64,000 bases of DNA from Microlunatus soli (lineage in GTDB: Bacteria; Actinomycetota; Actinomycetes; Propionibacteriales; Propionibacteriaceae). This document shows, piece by piece, positions 1 through 9,067 of this stretch. Positions within the stretch are counted from its first letter, which is position 1, and every line of letters begins with the position of its first letter. The translations under genes and the position numbers were made by a program. The notes below the pieces were generated by a model. That model was not told the origin of the DNA, did no database searches, and saw only the letters and a program-made list of their open reading frames with translations. Location of the stretch: positions 744,001 through 808,000 of the forward strand of contig NZ_LT629772.1 in NCBI RefSeq assembly GCF_900105385.1. The letters run 5' to 3'.

Positions 1-67
1 CCCTATATAGACACTAGGAATTATTCGCCGGCACGATCGGAATGCGAGACACCCACCCCACCCCGCC

Positions 68-122
68 GACCCGTCAGTTTCTCCCCGACTCGCCCGGCGA
101 GTCGGGGAGAAACTGACGGGTC
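68..122 (-). terminator. Long perfect inverted repeat at the 3' end of the sulfatase operon
   Basis: Two perfectly complementary 27-base arms (68-94 and 96-122) are separated by one base. The right arm overlaps the sulfatase stop codon. The stem is far longer than a usual intrinsic terminator and no clear T-run follows on the minus strand. Its position at the end of a leftward operon suggests transcription termination or mRNA 3'-end protection. Bases 1-67 upstream of it hold no gene I can recognise. Confidence 0.6.
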
Positions 123-1524
123 AGCTGGTTACCTCGGACGGCCAGACTTCCAGCTGGCCGCGGCCGGCCGGGCTGGTGACGGCCGACTCGACGACCGCGT
201 CGGGTTCGCCGGCCGCCTTCATCCAGCTCAGCAAACGCTCCCGCAGGTGGTCCGAGACGTCGCGGTGGGACGGCAGTCCGACCAGGTTGTTCAACTCGTA
301 CGGGTCAGCCTCCAGATCGTAGAGATAGCCCTCGACGTAGCGGTCGGAGCCGGCGTCGGCGATCGGGTCCGCGTCCGGGGCGATCACGCCGTACTTCCAC
401 CGCTGGGTACGGATCCCGCGCGCCACCTCGGTCTCGCTGACCTGGATGAACGCCTCCCCGGCCGGCGGCTCCACCGACCGCATCACGGGGGTCAGCGACG
501 GCTGGATCCCGACCGGCGCCTCGATACCGGCCAACTCCATCAGGGTGGCCGGCAGGCCGACGGTGCTCACCACGTCCTCGACGATCCGGCCGCGGGGCAC
601 CTGCGGTCCCCTGATCATCAACGGCACCCGGGTGGATCCGTCGTGCACCGACCGCTTGTATTCGCCGTTGCGGGTCTTGAAGTGGCAGCCGTGATCGGAA
701 CTGAACACGGTGATCGTGTCCTCGTAGAGCCCGAGGCTGCGCAGCGCGTCCAGCAGCCTGCCGTAGGCCTCATCCATCCGCTTGATCATCCCGTAGTAGC
801 CGCCGATCTGCTGATACGAGGTGCCGTGCAGGCTGGCGAGGTCCGGCGGCAACCAACTGCCGTGGTAGGCGTCCCGGTAGACCTCCGGCGCCGGGTAGTC
901 GTCGCGCCGGTTCTGATGGTGCGGCTCCAGGAACGACACGAACAACAGGAACGGTTCGTCGGCATGATCACCGATGTAGCGGATCGCCGCATCGGTCAGC
1001 GCATCGATCCGATAGCCCGGCAGGTCGACCGGTTGCTGATCATTGTCGTACAGCCGGGTCAGGTAGGAGTCCGACACGTGTTCCAGGGCGTTGGCCGCCA
1101 GCCAGTAGTCGTAGCCGCCACGGTCCTCCGGTGCGACCGGTCCGCGCGAACCGGTCGGTGCCAGGTGCCACTTGCCGATGTAGCCGGTGGCGTAGCCCGC
1201 ACCGGAGAAGCGCTTGGCCAGAGTGTCGGCATCGGTCGCCAGCGACAGACCATTGCGGTGCACACCATTGGCGGTGGCGAAGTTGCCGGTCTGCAGACAG
1301 GATCGGGCCGGTGTGCAGAGCGGTTGCGGGGTGTGCGCGTTGTCGAACCAGGTGCCGGACCGGGCAGCGTGATCAAGGTTCGGCGTCAGCCCGCAGGGGT
1401 TGCCACCGATCCCGGTCGCGTCCCACCGCTGCTGGTCGGTCAGGAAGACGATCACCGGCGACTGCCGAGGACGTTCGGCTTCCGGGCGACGGTAGTTGAG
1501 GGCAGCGAAATCGGTCATCGGCAT
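121..1524 (-). CDS. Type I sulfatase, apparently cytoplasmic
   Basis: A 467-residue sulfatase of the alkaline phosphatase superfamily, hydrolysing sulfate esters. Visible hallmarks are the formylglycine site C70-T-P-A-R, an early metal-binding T-D-Q (29-31) and S-S-D-H-G near residue 275. The N-terminus runs straight into the fold with no signal peptide, so the enzyme should act on sugars already imported. It is the last gene of a leftward operon with a binding protein and two sugar permeases; the 90-bp gap before it carries two copies of a dispersed repeat. Activity needs a formylglycine-generating enzyme, which is not in this window. The exact sulfated substrate cannot be read from sequence. 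Confidence 0.9.
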   Translation of the reverse strand: MPMTDFAALNYRRPEAERPRQSPVIVFLTDQQRWDATGIGGNPCGLTPNLDHAARSGTWFDNAHTPQPLCTPARSCLQTGNFATANGVHRNGLSLATDADTLAKRFSGAGYATGYIGKWHLAPTGSRGPVAPEDRGGYDYWLAANALEHVSDSYLTRLYDNDQQPVDLPGYRIDALTDAAIRYIGDHADEPFLLFVSFLEPHHQNRRDDYPAPEVYRDAYHGSWLPPDLASLHGTSYQQIGGYYGMIKRMDEAYGRLLDALRSLGLYEDTITVFSSDHGCHFKTRNGEYKRSVHDGSTRVPLMIRGPQVPRGRIVEDVVSTVGLPATLMELAGIEAPVGIQPSLTPVMRSVEPPAGEAFIQVSETEVARGIRTQRWKYGVIAPDADPIADAGSDRYVEGYLYDLEADPYELNNLVGLPSHRDVSDHLRERLLSWMKAAGEPDAVVESAVTSPAGRGQLEVWPSEVTS

Positions 1525-1571
1525 CCTTTGGTCATGATCAACACGGTTACGAGATTCGGTTTCGGTTATCG

Positions 1572-1608
1572 TCCTTCGACAAGCTCAGGCCCCATCGACA
1601 AGCTCAGG
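1572..1608 (+). repeat. Two copies of a dispersed 18-bp repeat
   Basis: TCCTTCGACAAGCTCAGG lies at 1572-1589 and a partial second copy, ATCGACAAGCTCAGGG, follows at about 1594-1609. Both sit in the gap between a permease gene and the sulfatase gene. Related copies are at 11961-11978 (reverse strand), 40908-40925 and 60049-60066. This is a short dispersed intergenic repeat rather than a transposon end I can name. Confidence 0.7.
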
Positions 1609-1614
1609 GGTTGT

Positions 1615-2496
1615 TCATCCCTTCACCGCCCCGGCGATGCTGGCGATGAAGTAGCGCTGCAGGAACAGGAAGACGATGATCACCGGCAGCAGCGCGATGG
1701 TCGCGGCCGCGGTCATCACGCCCCAGTCGGACTGGAAGTCGTTGCGCAACGCATAGACGCCGACCGAGAGCGTCCGCAGTTCCGGCCGGGTGAGGGTGAA
1801 CACCAATGGCAGCAGGAAATCGTTCCAGGAATGCAGGAACTGCAGGATCACCGCGGTCGCGGTCACCGGCTTGGCCAGCGGCAGGTAGATCTTCCAGAAG
1901 GTCCGGAGGAATCCGGCGCCGTCCACCCGGGCCGCCTCCTCCAGCTCGGCAGGCAGCTGTCCGAAGAAGCCGGCGTAGAGCAGTACGGCGACGATGTTCA
2001 CCCCACCGGCTTCGGCCAGCGTCATGCCCCATAGGCTGCCGTCCAGATGCAGTTTGGTGAGCAGGTCGTAGATCGGGATGATCGTGTAACCCTCGGGGAG
2101 GAAGATCACCAACGCGAACAGACCGAACATCACCTTGCGGCCGGGGAAGCGATAGCGGCCCAATGCATAACCCATCAGTGCCGCGGTGATCACCGAGATC
2201 ACGATCGATCCGCCGGTGACCAGAACGGTGTTGATGAAGTAGCGCCCCATCGAGGCGTCCTGCCAGGCACGGATCCAATTGCCGACCCGAAGCACCGGCG
2301 AGAACGGATTGACCGATCCGAAGATCTCCGTGGTGTTCTTCAACGACGAGCTGAAGGTCCAGATGAACGGATAGATCCAGGCGATCCCGATGGTCAGCAG
2401 GACGATCGAGATGATCACCGCCCAGACCCGTTCCTTGCGGGAGAACCGGCCACGGCGGACCCGGGTCCGGTCGGCCGTGCCGTCGACGGTGGTCAT
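1615..2496 (-). CDS. Carbohydrate ABC transporter permease (MalG/LacG type)
   Basis: A 293-residue inner-membrane permease of the CUT1 sugar ABC family. A first transmembrane segment follows a basic N-terminus at about 27-47, more segments follow, and the cytoplasmic EAA loop (E-E-A-A-R-V-D-G-A-G, near 187-197) contacts the ATPase. The start overlaps the upstream permease stop by 4 bases (ATGA), so translation is coupled; the longer upstream-extended frame is not needed. No ATP-binding subunit is encoded nearby. In actinobacteria a shared MsiK-type ATPase usually energises such systems, which I infer here. Length is normal for the family. Confidence 0.92.
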   Translation of the reverse strand: MTTVDGTADRTRVRRGRFSRKERVWAVIISIVLLTIGIAWIYPFIWTFSSSLKNTTEIFGSVNPFSPVLRVGNWIRAWQDASMGRYFINTVLVTGGSIVISVITAALMGYALGRYRFPGRKVMFGLFALVIFLPEGYTIIPIYDLLTKLHLDGSLWGMTLAEAGGVNIVAVLLYAGFFGQLPAELEEAARVDGAGFLRTFWKIYLPLAKPVTATAVILQFLHSWNDFLLPLVFTLTRPELRTLSVGVYALRNDFQSDWGVMTAAATIALLPVIIVFLFLQRYFIASIAGAVKG

Positions 2497-3488
2497 CGGT
2501 CCAGCGCCTTTCTGTTCCTGGACAGACTCCGCCCGGCCCATACCTGCACCAGGGCCAGCAGCAGGGTCGCGGTCCCGAAGAAGCAACCGGCGGCCGAGGC
2601 ATAGCCGAGCTGCGGTACCCCTCCGTTGTCGGGCTGGAAGGCGGTGTTGAAGATGTAGACCTCGACCACCTGGGTGCGGAAGTACGGACCGCCGCCGGTC
2701 ATCGCCTGGATCAACGCGAAGGCGTGCAGATTTTCCTTCGCCGTCAGCACGATGATCACCAACGCGAACGGGATCAGGATCGGCATCGTGATGTGCCGGA
2801 CCCGGGCCCAGGTGCCGGCGCCGTCGACCTGTGCGGCCTCCAGATACTCGGCCGGAACGGTCTGCAGCGCGGCCAACCAGTAGATCATCGTGGTGCCGAA
2901 GTTCTTCCAGGTATGGGCGGCCAGCGTGGTCCACAGGGCAAGCTTCGGGTCCGACAGGAATTCCACCGGCTGGTCGACGACGCCTGCCCCGGTGAGCAGT
3001 GCGTTCACCGGTCCGTTGTTGGGACTCAGGACGAAGGTGTTGATCACACCGATGATCGATGCCGATGCCATCACCGGCAGGAAGAACATCGTCCGGAACA
3101 CCGGCGACAGCTTCAGCACCTGACGATTGAGCACCATCGCCACCAACAACGCCAGGCCGACCCGGACCGGTGTGCCGATCAGCACGAAGATCATCGACCT
3201 GCCGAAGGCACCCCAGAAGAAGTGATCCTGCACCAGCCGGACGTAGTTGCCGAGCCCGACGAACGTCATGTCGTCGGTGAACCCGGTCCAGTCCATCGTC
3301 GAGTACACCCAGGACATGATCATCGGATAGAAGGTGAATCCTGCGGTCAGCACCAACGCCGGCAGCAGGAACAGATAGCACCAGCGGGTGTTGGTCCGGG
3401 CATACCAACTGCCGACCTGGCGCTGGATCCGCTGCTGCACAGGCGGCGGCGCGACGGTGTCGCGGTCCAGGGATCGTGTCGCACTCAT
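2493..3488 (-). CDS. Carbohydrate ABC transporter permease (MalF/LacF type)
   Basis: A 331-residue permease, the first of the pair in this operon. It has a hydrophilic N-terminal tail of about 35 residues, a transmembrane segment near 39-60, and an EAA loop (E-A-A-Q-V-D-G-A-G near 214-222) for docking the ATPase. The ATG at 3488 was chosen because it lies 7 bases after the binding-protein stop; the open frame further upstream is arginine-rich shadow. It forms a heterodimeric channel with the next gene for a sugar delivered by the adjacent lipoprotein. Confidence 0.92.
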   Translation of the reverse strand: MSATRSLDRDTVAPPPVQQRIQRQVGSWYARTNTRWCYLFLLPALVLTAGFTFYPMIMSWVYSTMDWTGFTDDMTFVGLGNYVRLVQDHFFWGAFGRSMIFVLIGTPVRVGLALLVAMVLNRQVLKLSPVFRTMFFLPVMASASIIGVINTFVLSPNNGPVNALLTGAGVVDQPVEFLSDPKLALWTTLAAHTWKNFGTTMIYWLAALQTVPAEYLEAAQVDGAGTWARVRHITMPILIPFALVIIVLTAKENLHAFALIQAMTGGGPYFRTQVVEVYIFNTAFQPDNGGVPQLGYASAAGCFFGTATLLLALVQVWAGRSLSRNRKALDR

Positions 3489-3495
3489 CGTCGGG

Positions 3496-5079
3496 TCAGA
3501 GCTTCTGGTAATCGGCGGCGGTGTAGTCGGTGTTGCGATCCCAGTTGGGGAAGACGAAGTCGTCCCGGGTGACCGTCGACCCCTTCTTCTTCGCCGCCGC
3601 GATCGCGGTGTCCAGCGCCTTGTCCAGAGCACTGTTGTATTTCGCGAACTGCGCCTTGGGATTACTCAGGTCACCGGTGAAGAGCCCTTGCATCAGGTCC
3701 TGCCAGATCGGCGTCACCGGCTTCAGCAGCAGCTTGACCGTCGACACATCGGGGTTGCGGATCTCCACCTGGGGGATCGTGTGCATGATCTTGTGCGCGA
3801 GATCGGAGCAGAAGGTGGCGTTCGGATCGAGTTGGGCCTCGCGGTCGGCCGCCTCGTTCGCGGCAGGATGCAGCGACTCCAGATTGCCCTCGCTCTGAAT
3901 GACCATGTTCTTCTGGCCCTCCTCCGATCCCATGTAGGCGAGGATCTGACCGACGGCCTTCGGCATCTCGGTCTTGGCGTAGACCCAGACGCTGTTGGCG
4001 CCGACCTCGGCGAACGGCACCACGTAGTCCGAGCCGTCGGCCGACGGCAGCTGACCGACCGCGTACTTCCAGTCCGGTGCGTTCTGCTTCCAGGCCGGCA
4101 GCGAGTAGGGGCCGACGAACATCATCGCGCTCTTGCCGGCCGAGAACTGATCGCGCGCATCCTTGTCCACCAGAGTGAGGAACCCCGGTACCACCAGCTT
4201 GTCCTTGACCAGCTTCTGCAGGAACTCGAACGCTTGCAGCACCTCATCGGCGTCGTAGCGATACTGCCCGGTCTTCATGTCCAGACCGGTCCAACTGTTC
4301 AGCGACCCGGTCCAGCCGACCGTGGTGGCCAGCCCGGCGACCGTGGCAGCCAGGCCGTCCTTGCCGATCATCAGGCCGCTGCTGCCCTGGCCGACCGACT
4401 TGGTCAACGCCTGATGGATGTCGTCCCAGGTCTTGATCGCCGAGATCGGATCGTCATAGCCGGCCTTCTTCAGGTTGGCGCTGTCGACGAACAGCAGCTT
4501 GTCCAGCCGCCGGCTGGAGTTCAGCGGGAAGTTGTAGACCTTGTCGTCGAAGATGTGGATCCCCGGGATCAACGCGGTCTTCGGCCATTTCGCCCGCCAG
4601 CTCTCGAAGTCGGGCACCAGTTTCTCGATCGGCTGCACCCAACCCTGGGCGATCGCCGTCTGGGCGGGGATATCCGGTGGCAGCGCGAACACATCCGGGG
4701 CCGAGTTGTTGCGGATGCCGACCGAGACGACCTGGCGAATCGTCTCCCAGCTGGTCCCCTGGTAGTCATTCTTGATCTTGGAATACTTCGCGCTGTAGGC
4801 GTCCAGCACGGCGGTCTCGAAGACCGACTTGAGGTCACCACTGTCCAACCAACTGACCGTGCCGGAGGCTTCGGGCTTGGTGGAGTAGTCGGGGATCTTG
4901 ATCTTGCCCGCTTCGGCGGATCGGCTCGCCGAACTGCCGGTGCCGGTATCGACCTGGCAGCCGACGGCTCCGGCGGTCATCGCCGCCAGCGCGCTGCCGA
5001 GCAGCGTCCGGCGAGCGATCCGGCCGGAACGTCCGACGGCGGATGAGGAACTGAAGGCGTGCGAACTGGCTGAGCTCAT
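3496..5079 (-). CDS. Extracellular sugar-binding lipoprotein of the ABC importer
   Basis: A 527-residue solute-binding protein, first gene of the leftward sugar operon. The N-terminus has a twin-arginine stretch (R23-R24-T-L-L-G) followed by a hydrophobic run and a lipobox ending in Cys41 (G-A-V-G-C), which indicates Tat export and lipid anchoring. The ATG at 5079 is supported by AAAGGAG six bases upstream. It is longer than a typical CUT1 binding protein (about 420-450), as seen in families that bind larger oligosaccharides. With a sulfatase downstream, a sulfated glycan fragment is a reasonable ligand; this is inference. Confidence 0.9.
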   Translation of the reverse strand: MSSASSHAFSSSSAVGRSGRIARRTLLGSALAAMTAGAVGCQVDTGTGSSASRSAEAGKIKIPDYSTKPEASGTVSWLDSGDLKSVFETAVLDAYSAKYSKIKNDYQGTSWETIRQVVSVGIRNNSAPDVFALPPDIPAQTAIAQGWVQPIEKLVPDFESWRAKWPKTALIPGIHIFDDKVYNFPLNSSRRLDKLLFVDSANLKKAGYDDPISAIKTWDDIHQALTKSVGQGSSGLMIGKDGLAATVAGLATTVGWTGSLNSWTGLDMKTGQYRYDADEVLQAFEFLQKLVKDKLVVPGFLTLVDKDARDQFSAGKSAMMFVGPYSLPAWKQNAPDWKYAVGQLPSADGSDYVVPFAEVGANSVWVYAKTEMPKAVGQILAYMGSEEGQKNMVIQSEGNLESLHPAANEAADREAQLDPNATFCSDLAHKIMHTIPQVEIRNPDVSTVKLLLKPVTPIWQDLMQGLFTGDLSNPKAQFAKYNSALDKALDTAIAAAKKKGSTVTRDDFVFPNWDRNTDYTAADYQKL

Positions 5080-5125
5080 GACGCTCCTTTGACATGGCGG
5101 CGCTGCGATGTCGGAGAGCTGCCGC

Positions 5126-5234
5126 AGATCATCGATGATCTTCCGACACCGCGGATTACCCGCATACTCTACGGATCCACTGGGGTTTCTCCGAAACCAT
5201 TCATAGTGCGGACCGGTCACTGTCGGCCGGTCCG
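5126..5234. promoter_or_regulatory. Divergent control region with candidate LacI operators
   Basis: The 234-bp region between the binding-protein gene and the LacI gene holds several dyads: a perfect 16-bp palindrome with central CG at 5126-5141, GGTTTC-N3-GAAACC at 5184-5198, and CGGACCGG-N10-CCGGTCCG at 5209-5234. LacI-family operators are short palindromes, often with central CG, so the first two are the better candidates. The second would overlap the -35 area if TAGAGT near 5166-5171 (minus strand) is the -10 of the sugar operon. Which dyad is used is not known. Confidence 0.45.
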
Positions 5235-5313
5235 ACGTTTTCCCAGACACTAATGGATTATTCTGTGTCCGGACAAGACCCTACGACAGTTCGGGATCGG
5301 AACGAGGCTCACC

Positions 5314-6336
5314 GTGGCAACCGGAAAGCGGATCACCTTGCGCGACATCGCGGCAGCTGCCGGCGTGTCCGCGCCGACCGTGTCGAACGTTCTGAATGGG
5401 AATGATCAGCGAGGCAAGGTGCGGATCAGTGATGCGACCCGAACACGCATCCTCCGGGTCGCCGACGAGCTGGGCTACACGCCGAGTCTGCTGGGACAGA
5501 GCATCCGTCTGGGCCGGACCAATCAGGTCTGCGTCGTACCGCTCAACCTCTACTCGCCCTGGACCGAGGCACTGGTCGACGCCGTCACGGGGGCGTGCCG
5601 GACCGCAGGAAAGCGGCCACTGATCCTTGCCGACGGCGATTGGTCGGCCTTTCTCGCCGGCCAGGGCGCGGACGGTGCGGTGATCGAGGAGAGCGTGTTG
5701 GCCGACGGTGATCTGGACAAGCTGCGCCGGCTCGCCGGATCGGGGATCTCGATCGTCCTGTTCCACAGCGCCGCCGAGCCGGACGACATCGACGTGATCC
5801 GGCGCCCGATCCTGCCGGCGCTGCACACGGCGTTGCGGGATCTCACGACACGGCATCGCCGGATCGCTGTCCTGACAGGCGATGCCGCCAGCACCGATGA
5901 CGAGCGTCTGCTCGAATTCCGGGATGTGATCGCCGAGGCCGGCCTGCCGCTCGACCCGGACTTGATCCGTTCGACGGGGGCCGACCGCTATCTCGCCTTC
6001 CGGCAGGCCATGGAGCTGCTGCAGTCCGAGGACCCACCGACCGCGATCTTCGGCACCCAGGATCTCAGTGCCATCGGCGCGCTGTGGGCGGCCCAGCGGC
6101 TCGGCCTGGGCGTACCCGATGATCTGGAGATCATCGGCATCGGTAACACACCCGAATCGTTGCAGACCGACCCGCAATTGTCCTCGGTCGGTCCGCCGCA
6201 CTACTTCGACAAGGTCGCCGAGCTGCTGATCCAGCGGCTCAACGGTGACGGCCCCGCAGAACGGCTGCACGTCTATCCGGCGGAGATCTGGCATCGCGGC
6301 ACGACCCGAGCCGGCCGACCGTCGTCGAAGGGCTGA
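5314..6336 (+). CDS. LacI-family transcriptional regulator of the sugar operon
   Basis: A 340-residue LacI/GalR repressor. Residues 7-29 form the helix-turn-helix and hinge entry (L-R-D-I-A-A-A-A-G-V-S with T-V-S-N-V-L-N), followed by a periplasmic-binding-protein-like sensor domain. The start is GTG, placed just before the conserved N-terminus. It is transcribed divergently from the sugar ABC/sulfatase operon, so local repression relieved by the imported sugar is the likely role. The effector is unknown. Confidence 0.9.
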   Translation: MATGKRITLRDIAAAAGVSAPTVSNVLNGNDQRGKVRISDATRTRILRVADELGYTPSLLGQSIRLGRTNQVCVVPLNLYSPWTEALVDAVTGACRTAGKRPLILADGDWSAFLAGQGADGAVIEESVLADGDLDKLRRLAGSGISIVLFHSAAEPDDIDVIRRPILPALHTALRDLTTRHRRIAVLTGDAASTDDERLLEFRDVIAEAGLPLDPDLIRSTGADRYLAFRQAMELLQSEDPPTAIFGTQDLSAIGALWAAQRLGLGVPDDLEIIGIGNTPESLQTDPQLSSVGPPHYFDKVAELLIQRLNGDGPAERLHVYPAEIWHRGTTRAGRPSSKG

Positions 6337-6405
6337 ACCTCATCGGAGCCGGTCTCGGGTACATTCCCCCGGGACATGCTTCCCCGAGATGAGGTTGACG
6401 GCGAC

Positions 6406-7644
6406 ATGGTGTCCTCCGATGAGCGGCGTCCGGCCGGCAGGCCCGCGACCGCGGTGTCGACCGTTCTGGTGTTGACACTGGCACTGCAGTGCGCCGTGCC
6501 TCCGTTCGCCACCGACACGTACACCCCTGCCATCCCGCGAGTCACGGCCGGGCTGGACACCTCGGCATCACTGGTCGGTCTGACCTTGACGGCGTTCTTC
6601 ATCGGGATGGCGTTGGGACAGCTCTTCGGCGGACCGCTGTCGGATCAGCGGGGCCGTCGGTTGCCGATGATCGCCGGTGGTCTGCTGTGTACGCTCGGCG
6701 CGATCGGCTGTGCGCTGGCGCCGTCGATCGGTCTGTTGATCATGTTCCGGGTGCTGCAGGGATTCGGTGGCGGGGTGGCCGCTGTCGTCGCCCGCGCCGT
6801 CGTGGTGGACGTCGCGCGTGGTGACACGCTGGCACGGGTGATGTCGATCATGATGGCGCTCGGCGGACTGGCACCGATGATCGCGCCAGTGGTCGGCGGC
6901 GCCGTGCTCACCGTCGGCGGCAGCTGGCGGACCGTGTTCTGGGTGCTGGCCGGCTTCGGGCTGGCGATGATGATCACCGCCATCGTCGTCGTCGGAGAAT
7001 CGCTGCCCCCGGATCGCCGGCACGGCGGAGGGCTGGCCCGCTTCGCCGATGGCCTGCTCCAGGTGATCAGGATCCGCTCCTTCGTCGGGTACGCCCTCAC
7101 CGGATCGTTGTCGGGCTTCACGATGATGGCCTACATCGCGAATTCTTCCTACGTGCTGCAGCAGCAGAAGGGGCTGCAGCCGATGCCGTTCGCGCTGTTC
7201 TTCGCCGCCACCGCCCTGTCCCAGGTGCTGCTGTCGGTCGTGAACGCACGGATCGTCGGCCGGTTCCGACCGCGACGGTTGATCGGGGTCGGGCTGAGCG
7301 TTTCGGCCGCTGCTGTCGCGGGGTTGGCGATCGGCGTCTTCGCCCTCGGTACCCCGCTGGTCCTCACCTGCATCGGTTTCCTGCTGCTGATGGGTGTCCA
7401 GGCCTTCGTCTTCGGCAATGCCAGCGCCCTGGCCGCGAGCCAGGCCCGCCAGGTCGCCGGATCGGCATCTGCGGTGACCGGTGTTGCGCAGGCCGTCGCC
7501 ATGTCGGTGTCCGCGCCGCTGGCCAGTTCCGGCGGGTCGGTCACGGCGGTACCGATGATCTGGGTGATGATCGCCGGCATCTCCGCTGCGATCTTCTGTT
7601 ATCTGGTGGTGTCCAGACCGGCGGCCACGACCCGGGCCGGCTGA
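6406..7644 (+). CDS. MFS drug-efflux transporter, Bcr/CflA type
   Basis: A membrane exporter of the DHA1 branch of the major facilitator superfamily, about 412 residues with roughly 12 transmembrane segments. Diagnostic features are D-T-Y-T-P-A-I-P in the first helix and motif A G-G-P-L-S-D-Q-R-G-R-R after helix 2. The ATG at 6406 has a GATGAGG ribosome site 11 bases upstream; an in-frame ATG at 6376 is an alternative start adding ten residues. It ends 6 bp from the convergent GH4 gene. The substrate is not predictable; proton-coupled drug or metabolite export is the family role. Confidence 0.87.
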   Translation: MVSSDERRPAGRPATAVSTVLVLTLALQCAVPPFATDTYTPAIPRVTAGLDTSASLVGLTLTAFFIGMALGQLFGGPLSDQRGRRLPMIAGGLLCTLGAIGCALAPSIGLLIMFRVLQGFGGGVAAVVARAVVVDVARGDTLARVMSIMMALGGLAPMIAPVVGGAVLTVGGSWRTVFWVLAGFGLAMMITAIVVVGESLPPDRRHGGGLARFADGLLQVIRIRSFVGYALTGSLSGFTMMAYIANSSYVLQQQKGLQPMPFALFFAATALSQVLLSVVNARIVGRFRPRRLIGVGLSVSAAAVAGLAIGVFALGTPLVLTCIGFLLLMGVQAFVFGNASALAASQARQVAGSASAVTGVAQAVAMSVSAPLASSGGSVTAVPMIWVMIAGISAAIFCYLVVSRPAATTRAG

Positions 7645-7650
7645 GTCGGA

Positions 7651-9009
7651 CTAGCTTCGGTCGAAGACCGCGGCGACCTCGGGGATCGCGGCGCGATATC
7701 CGGCGAGCAGATCGGCGGCGACCTGGACCGAATCGACCAGCGGATGCAGTGCGAAGGCGAGCAACGCCTGCCGTGCCGAATGTTCCCGGGCTGCGGCGAT
7801 GACGTGCCGCTCCACTTCCTTGACCTGTTGCATCAAACCGATCTGATGCAGCCCAGGTTGGGTGACGTTCGACGGGTGGATACCGGTGCCGTCGACGGTG
7901 GTCGGCACCTCGACGACGGCATCGGGTGGCAGCGCGGGAATGGTGTCGTTGTTGCGTACGTTGAGGATCGCCGACGCCGGTTCGTTCCGGCTGATCGCCC
8001 GCATCACAGCCAGAGCGACCCCGGCATAGCCGAGCTGGCTGGGATCGGTCGCCGCGTCGTGTGTGCCGGCCGGCGCCCCCTGGGTTCCGCCCTTCGCCTC
8101 GGCCATGTAGCTTGCCTCGCGCTCGTCCACGGCCCGCTGCCATACAACCGCGGGGGCGGCAGCCTCCGCCGCCGCGGTGTAGAACTCCTGCTGGGTCCTG
8201 GCCAGGAAGTCACCACGGGTCGGCCCGGAGTTGCGGATCCGCTGCACGGCCTCGCGTTGGAAGTAGTAGTAATACAGGTATTCGTTGGGAATCATGCCCA
8301 AGGTCCGCAGCCAGTCGGCGCCGAAGATCTCGCTCTCCTCCAGCTGGGACAGCAGTGCGTCGTCGGCGAGCAGGTCGGGCAGCACGTCCCGTCCGCCGAC
8401 GATGATCTTGCGCATCCAACCCAGGTGGTTCAGACCCGCGTAGTCCATGGTGATCGCGGTGTGATCATGACCGAGGATGCCGGCGATCCGACGGCCCATC
8501 TCCGAGGGTGTGTCGCAGATCCCGACGACCCGGTCGCCGAGCTCGGTCTGGAGTGCCTCGGTGATGATGCCGGCCGGATTGGTGAAGTTCAGCAGGTACG
8601 CCTGGGGTGCGCGTTCTCGGATCCGCCGGGCGATGTCGATCATCACCGGCAGTGTCCGCAGCGCGTAGGCCAAACCGCCCGGTCCGGTGGTTTCCTGCCC
8701 GAGCACGCCACGGTCGAGGGCGACATGCTCATCGCACTGCCGACCCCGTACGCCGCCGACCCGGATCGCGGCGAACACGAAATCGCTGCCGTCCAGAGCG
8801 GGATCGAGGTCTGTGCTCGTCTCCAGGGTCGGCGCGTCGGGGAAGTCGGCGGCCTGCGCGGTCAGGATGGACCGCATCGTCTGCAACCGGGTCGCATCGG
8901 TGTCGTAGAGCGACACCCGGTCGACCCGTGGCGTGCCGGCATCGCGCAGCAGCGCCTGCCAGACGAACGGGGTCCGGAATCCACCACCGCCGAGGATGCA
9001 CAGTTTCAC
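7651..9009 (-). CDS. Glycoside hydrolase family 4 (6-phospho-beta-glucosidase type)
   Basis: A 452-residue NAD+- and metal-dependent glycosidase of family GH4, which works by a redox-elimination route rather than ordinary acid-base hydrolysis. Residues 6-14 (L-G-G-G-G-F-R-T-P) form the nucleotide-binding loop; N-F-T-N-P-A-G (141-147), C165 in C-D-T-P-S-E-M and H195 in N-H-L-G-W are substrate and metal sites. The start is GTG, giving the family's normal M-K-L-C-I-L-G-G beginning. It lies 58 bp after an APH-fold kinase gene on the same strand. No PTS gene is nearby, so the source of a phosphorylated substrate is unclear. Confidence 0.9.
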   Translation of the reverse strand: MKLCILGGGGFRTPFVWQALLRDAGTPRVDRVSLYDTDATRLQTMRSILTAQAADFPDAPTLETSTDLDPALDGSDFVFAAIRVGGVRGRQCDEHVALDRGVLGQETTGPGGLAYALRTLPVMIDIARRIRERAPQAYLLNFTNPAGIITEALQTELGDRVVGICDTPSEMGRRIAGILGHDHTAITMDYAGLNHLGWMRKIIVGGRDVLPDLLADDALLSQLEESEIFGADWLRTLGMIPNEYLYYYYFQREAVQRIRNSGPTRGDFLARTQQEFYTAAAEAAAPAVVWQRAVDEREASYMAEAKGGTQGAPAGTHDAATDPSQLGYAGVALAVMRAISRNEPASAILNVRNNDTIPALPPDAVVEVPTTVDGTGIHPSNVTQPGLHQIGLMQQVKEVERHVIAAAREHSARQALLAFALHPLVDSVQVAADLLAGYRAAIPEVAAVFDRS

Positions 9010-9067
9010 CCCTCCATCCTGACCTGTGGTCCCGCCGCTGGTGCAGCCAGGTGTGGCCCGGGCGTGA

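Noticed and set aside
247-2034. Plus-strand open frame of 595 codons
   Set aside because: It runs opposite the sulfatase and permease genes, crosses their gap and is R/V/Q/H-rich as expected of shadow frames.
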